Below, piece by piece: positions 63,270 to 64,000 of a stretch of 64,000 nt of DNA. Source of the DNA: Methylobacterium sp. E-045 (GTDB lineage: Bacteria; Pseudomonadota; Alphaproteobacteria; Rhizobiales; Beijerinckiaceae). Position numbers and translations under genes: made by a program. Location: positions 62,001-126,000 of the forward strand of contig NZ_JAKSYE010000026.1 in assembly GCF_022829685.1 (NCBI RefSeq), written 5' to 3'. How positions within the stretch are numbered: the first letter of the stretch is position 1; each line of letters starts with the position of its first letter. Below the pieces are notes generated by a model that saw nothing but the letters and a program-made list of their open reading frames with translations, was not told where the DNA came from and searched no databases.

Positions 63270-64000
63270 CTATTTTTCGAGAGAAAAAACAACCTCGGCG
63301 GCTGCCCTCAGGCCTTCTTGATAGGCCCCGCCGGCGGTTCCCCATTGCAGGCGGGACAACGCTTCTCCGGCGAACCAGATCTTGCCGGCGAGCGGTGCTT
63401 GAAGGTGTCCACGTGCCGGAGCGTGTCCGGGTGGGACCACGGCCCACGAACCGAGCGACCACGGGTCGTGCCGCCACTCGCTGACCGCGGGAATGGAAAG
63501 ATCGTGTAGGGCGCGGTGGCCGACATGCTCCGCCAGGACGGAGCGGACCAGGCGGCGGGTGGAATCCGGGTGCCTGTCCCGTGCATCGAGCGCCCGCGTC
63601 ATCGGCGTGTCGAGCTCGAAGAGGTGGAACGGCGTTCCGTCCACGCGGGTGAGCAGTCCGGGGGGCTTGTGGCGTCCGCCGACCAGGGCGGCGAGACGGT
63701 CGCGACCGAGGAAGGGCGCGGACGGCCAGTGCAGCACGGCGTGTTCATAGATCCCGCGGGAAAATCCGTCGATGGCCGCGCGGGTCTCGGGCGGCAGGGA
63801 CGGGGTGAACAGGGGCGAGGCGCGCAGCACCATCATCGGGATCGTGACGATCACCGCCGCGGCCCGCCGCACCGATCCGTCCCCCGTCTCGATGGCGACG
63901 CCCGTCCCCGACCAGTCGATCCGCACAACCGGCGTGTTCAGCGCGATGGGCAGCCCCTGCGCCAGGCGGGCGAGATAGCCGCCGAAGCCGCCGGCGATGA
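63270..64000 (-). CDS. Flavin-dependent amine oxidase, C-terminal part (5' end outside window)
   Basis: The frame is open to the right edge. The visible 242 residues match the C-terminal half of flavin monoamine oxidases: GGFGGYLARLAQGLPIAL at the edge, AVIVTIPMMVLRASP (flavin-domain strand), and the FAD-contact motif KIWFAGEALSRLQWGTAGGAYQEGLRAA near the end, split here as GKIWFAGEA and GTAGGAYQEG. The N-terminal Rossmann motif lies beyond the window. Substrate is unknown. An AT-rich 148-bp gap with an imperfect inverted repeat separates it from the HD-GYP gene. Confidence 0.88.
   Translation of the reverse strand, partial: IAGGFGGYLARLAQGLPIALNTPVVRIDWSGTGVAIETGDGSVRRAAAVIVTIPMMVLRASPLFTPSLPPETRAAIDGFSRGIYEHAVLHWPSAPFLGRDRLAALVGGRHKPPGLLTRVDGTPFHLFELDTPMTRALDARDRHPDSTRRLVRSVLAEHVGHRALHDLSIPAVSEWRHDPWSLGSWAVVPPGHAPARGHLQAPLAGKIWFAGEALSRLQWGTAGGAYQEGLRAAAEVVFSLEK

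Overview
The window is high-GC, densely packed alphaproteobacterial DNA. It looks like the chromosome of a Methylobacterium-type organism (Hyphomicrobiales). This is inferred from protein character and from alphaproteobacterial regulatory signatures: two perfect CtrA boxes (TTAA-N7-TTAAC) and one EcfG/PhyR-type promoter (GGAAC-N16-CGTT). No rRNA, tRNA, CRISPR array, transposase or phage gene was found. The first and last genes run off the window edges.

Layout. 1-3255: 3' part of an FAD/iron-sulfur dehydrogenase, then a chemoreceptor. 3438-11133: a sulfur-centred block. It has a YeeE/YedE transporter pair, a cysteine desulfurase with a long disordered N-terminus, a Family 2 encapsulin shell protein with an inserted cyclic-nucleotide-binding-like domain, CysE, a 63-residue protein, and a molybdopterin sulfite-oxidase-fold enzyme with its cytochrome b. 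11325-18876: tandem exported paralogues, a universal stress protein, a split DUF4142 protein, carbonic anhydrase, Nudix, DUF429, DUF3775 and a LapG-like periplasmic cysteine peptidase behind CtrA boxes. 18884-29031: GGDEF-EAL protein, CoA-ester lyase, dUTPase, PBP1A, pirin, Kef antiporter. 29058-37974 (minus strand): complete pha K+/H+ antiporter operon, 3-methyladenine glycosylase, RNase HI with a fused C-terminal domain, and a DUF1989/YcgG pair. 38397-41792: a less GC-rich accessory stretch with a GNAT enzyme, a flavoprotein remnant, a strongly AT-rich spacer and an RTX protein. 41857-47323: paoCBA aldehyde oxidoreductase and an M20 peptidase. 47384-54668: ParA-like ATPase, DoxX, cyanase with an ABC transporter, and a divergent sigma-54 activator. 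54808-64000: PilZ protein, LysR, an mhqO/mhqD-like quinone detoxification pair, a glycosyltransferase/methyltransferase pair, class III cyclase, YaiI, HD-GYP, and the 3' part of an amine oxidase.

Most notable systems. (1) A probable sulfur nanocompartment: encapsulin shell and cysteine desulfurase cargo genes overlap by 14 bp and lie beside CysE and putative sulfur transporters. The shell has the cNMP-domain (2B) architecture, while the cargo is of the type best known from 2A systems. (2) A cyanate-utilisation operon preceded by a textbook -24/-12 promoter, with a divergent sigma-54 activator and a three-copy operator array at enhancer distance. (3) A 22-bp palindromic operator found both at the LysR/quinone-detoxification promoter and 30 kb away upstream of pirin, implying a small shared regulon.
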